A stretch of 64,000 nt of DNA. Origin: JADFNB01 sp036397455. GTDB taxonomy: Bacteria; Gemmatimonadota; Gemmatimonadetes; Gemmatimonadales; GWC2-71-9. Positions within the stretch are counted from its first letter, which is position 1. Each line of letters starts with the position of its first letter. Below are positions 62,363 through 64,000 of this stretch, piece after piece. The DNA lies in contig DASWIX010000001.1 of NCBI GenBank assembly GCA_036397455.1, positions 1-64,000 of the forward strand, in the 5' to 3' direction. A program made the position numbers and the translations under genes. Below the pieces are notes generated by a model that did no database searches, was not told where the DNA came from, and saw only the letters and a program-made list of their open reading frames with translations.

Positions 62363-63730
62363 CTACAGCGTCAGCCGGCCCAGCATCACCGACGCGAAGC
62401 TCAGCACCAGGAAGAAGCCGCACATGTCGGTCACCGTCGTCAGGATCGGGCCGGACGCAAGCGCGGGATCCTGGCGCATCGCCTTCAGCACCAGGGGAAT
62501 CAATCCGCCGAGTAACACCGCGACCACCGTGTTAAGCATCAACGCGGTGCCGACGACGAGCCCCAGGTAGACGTTCCCCTGCCACAACGTCGCCACCATG
62601 CCGAGCAGCAGGCCGAGCACCAGTCCGTTGACCAGACCGATCACGCTCTCTTTGCCGATCACGCGCGCGAATTCCTGGGGTTGGATCAGGCCGAGCGTCA
62701 ACTCGCGGATGCTCACGGCGACCGCCTGATTGCCCGAACAGCCGCTCATGTCCGAAATGATCGGCAGGAACACCGCCAGCGCGATCACCGCGGAAATGGT
62801 GTCCTGGTAGAACGCGATCACGCTCGCGGCCACGACGTTGAGCAGGATGTTCACCGACAGCCACGACAGCCGACGGCGCGCGCGGTGGAGGATCGGCATC
62901 GTCCGCAACTCTTCTTCGCCGTGCAGACCGCTGATCGCCAGGAACGTCTGGGTTGCCCGCTCGCCCACCGCCTCGGCGACACTCGCGCGGCGCACCACGC
63001 CGAGGAGCCGGCCCTCGTCATCGGTGACCGGCACCCCGAGCAGCGTATGATCGTCGAAAAACCGCTTGACCGCCTCCAGCGGCGAGTCCACCGGCAGGTT
63101 GAGCGGGGCGCGAATCATGAGTGTCCGCACCGACTCGTCCTTGCGCGCCAACAGCAGATCCCGCAGGCGCAGCACCCCGATCAGTCGGCCGCGGTTGTCG
63201 GTCACGAACACATACTGAATCTCGAAGTCCGCGTACCGTTCGCCATGGTCGCGCAGATCGGTGACCACATCGCCGACCGTGGCGTCTTCCTGAAATGCCA
63301 CGAACTCCGTGATCATGATCCCGCCCGCGGAATCGGGCGCGTGGCGCATCAACGCCCGGGCGTCGCTCGCCTCTTCCGGAGCCATGCGCGCGAGGATGGC
63401 CGCCGCATCCCCCGCTTCCATCTCACCGAGGACGTCGGCCTGCTCGTTGCTCGGCAGTGCATCGACGATCCTCGCGGCTTCGGCGACCGGGAGGTCCTCG
63501 ATGATCTCGACTACCTGCGCTTCCGACAGCTGCGCGAGCAGATCCGCCGCGTCCTCAGGACCGAGCATCGCGAGCAATGCCCGTTGGTCTTCCTCAGACA
63601 GGCGCGACAGGGTGCGGGCGGTCCCACCGGGGGGGAGGCCGTCGAGGTACTCTCGTACCGAGTCGACCTCGCCCGCGGCCATGAGGATGGTGAGTTGCTG
63701 CCAGGACTGATAGGAGGGACGGTGGACCAT
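62363..63730 (-). CDS. mgtE: magnesium transporter MgtE
   Basis: A 455-residue Mg2+ channel. The N domain (about 20-125) contains repeated helical units such as LLAMLGPEDAADLLAQL. Two CBS domains follow (about 130-255), with FVTDNRGRLIGVLRLRDLL and GVPVTDDEGRLLGVV. Five membrane helices come last, with SDMSGCSGNQAVAVS, the GNQ motif of the MgtE pore. The start is the ATG at 63730 with GAGG 5 nt upstream; a TATAAT box sits inside any longer version and argues against it. The N and CBS domains close the pore at high Mg2+ (family knowledge). Confidence 0.93.
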   Translation of the reverse strand: MVHRPSYQSWQQLTILMAAGEVDSVREYLDGLPPGGTARTLSRLSEEDQRALLAMLGPEDAADLLAQLSEAQVVEIIEDLPVAEAARIVDALPSNEQADVLGEMEAGDAAAILARMAPEEASDARALMRHAPDSAGGIMITEFVAFQEDATVGDVVTDLRDHGERYADFEIQYVFVTDNRGRLIGVLRLRDLLLARKDESVRTLMIRAPLNLPVDSPLEAVKRFFDDHTLLGVPVTDDEGRLLGVVRRASVAEAVGERATQTFLAISGLHGEEELRTMPILHRARRRLSWLSVNILLNVVAASVIAFYQDTISAVIALAVFLPIISDMSGCSGNQAVAVSIRELTLGLIQPQEFARVIGKESVIGLVNGLVLGLLLGMVATLWQGNVYLGLVVGTALMLNTVVAVLLGGLIPLVLKAMRQDPALASGPILTTVTDMCGFFLVLSFASVMLGRLTL

Positions 63731-63766
63731 GCAGACCTCGGGCGAAGGGGCGACGACGGAAGGGAA

Positions 63767-63772
63767 ATTATA
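63767..63772 (-). promoter_or_regulatory. -10 box (TATAAT) of the mgtE promoter
   Basis: A perfect TATAAT on the minus strand, 36 nt before the mgtE ATG, is rare in such GC-rich DNA. No convincing -35 hexamer is seen at 16-18 nt. It fixes the start codon at 63730. Confidence 0.5.
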
Positions 63773-63838
63773 GCGGTCGATCCGCTCGAAGCGAGTTGGC
63801 ATCCACGCCGCCATCGAGGGAGGCGCCGGCCGACTTCG

Positions 63839-64000
63839 CTAACCGCCAACCAGCGGCACCAGCCGCGCCCGCGGCGGGAGCCCGGGCTCCAATTCCATGA
63901 TCCCCACCGACGGCGGCGATTTCAGGTTTGCCTGGCCGGCCGGACCCGGATTCATCACGGTGACGGTCTTGTCGACCCATTCGAGCAGCGGGACGTGGGT
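63839..64000 (-). CDS. YfcE-type metallophosphoesterase (5' part beyond window)
   Basis: Only the last 53 residues are present, ending in VPLVGG. They match the C-terminus of small YfcE/MJ0936-like phosphodiesterases: THVPLLEWVDKTVTVMNPG carries the His of the GHTH metal motif (the Gly-His just outside the window), followed by PPSVGIMELE. Such enzymes hydrolyse phosphodiesters using two metal ions. It is upstream of mgtE on the same strand with a gap of about 108 bases. Confidence 0.72.
   Translation of the reverse strand, partial: THVPLLEWVDKTVTVMNPGPAGQANLKSPPSVGIMELEPGLPPRARLVPLVGG

Noticed and set aside
63731..63838. Magnesium riboswitch (M-box) before mgtE
   Set aside because: The TATAAT box leaves a leader of about 30 nt, too short for an M-box.

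Overview
This 64 kb window is a chromosomal segment from a GC-rich, aerobic, Gram-negative (diderm) bacterium. The coding is dense, with 4-base stop/start overlaps (ATGA, GTGA, once CTGA). Lipobox signal peptides, an outer-membrane beta-barrel protein and a caa3-type oxidase support a diderm aerobe. The gene set and style (FHA-GAF-cyclase, RCC1/Ig-like lipoprotein, many secreted hydrolases) suggest Gemmatimonadota or a close relative. That placement is inferred from gene content, not from a marker gene. No phage, transposon, CRISPR array or defence island was seen.

Layout, left to right. 1-7.1 kb: purine nucleoside phosphorylase (cut by the left edge), sodium/solute symporter, rhomboid protease, DnaK and an HtrA protease. 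7.2-11.0 kb: four-gene cytochrome c oxidase operon (ctaC-ctaD-ctaE-subunit IV) on the minus strand. 11.1-16.8 kb: GreA, an alpha/beta hydrolase, a NatAB-like ABC exporter with a TetR regulator and two operator-like palindromes, then a VTT protein with a CDP-alcohol phosphatidyltransferase. 16.8-25.0 kb: ribose-type sugar ABC importer, GH38 alpha-mannosidase lipoprotein and substrate-binding lipoprotein, probably a mannoside-use operon, followed by a threonine dehydratase. 25.0-30.9 kb: MATE exporter, Na/Pi cotransporter, PhoU-like protein and M1 aminopeptidase. 30.9-31.3 kb: four tandem palindromic repeats, an 18-bp perfect hairpin and tRNA-Leu(UAG).

31.4-36.6 kb: a seven-bladed RCC1-like lipoprotein, then the proteostasis cluster tig-clpP-clpX-engB. 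36.6-42.6 kb: a secreted protein, a hexapeptide acyltransferase, a hybrid histidine kinase and, convergent to it, a GspE/PilB-type ATPase fused to a receiver domain. 42.7-49.5 kb: outer-membrane protein, divergent lipoprotein, TrpE, FHA-GAF-adenylate cyclase, Maf and D-aminoacyl-tRNA deacylase. 49.5-53.8 kb: minus-strand operon of an HD-GYP response regulator, GlmM and GlmS, tying a signalling protein to amino-sugar supply for the cell wall. 53.9-64 kb: Cys/Met PLP enzyme, M48 peptidase, PurD, MutM, a short UvrC-like nuclease, Na/Ca antiporter, a second hybrid kinase, an MgtE magnesium transporter and the C-terminus of a phosphoesterase.

Most of this is ordinary chromosome. The points most worth a second look are the palindromic repeat array beside tRNA-Leu, the paired operators over the TetR start codon, genes whose only reasonable start is CTG, a recurring TANNTTG box upstream of genes (in several cases only 5-10 nt from the start codon), the GspE-receiver fusion, and the short UvrC-like protein.
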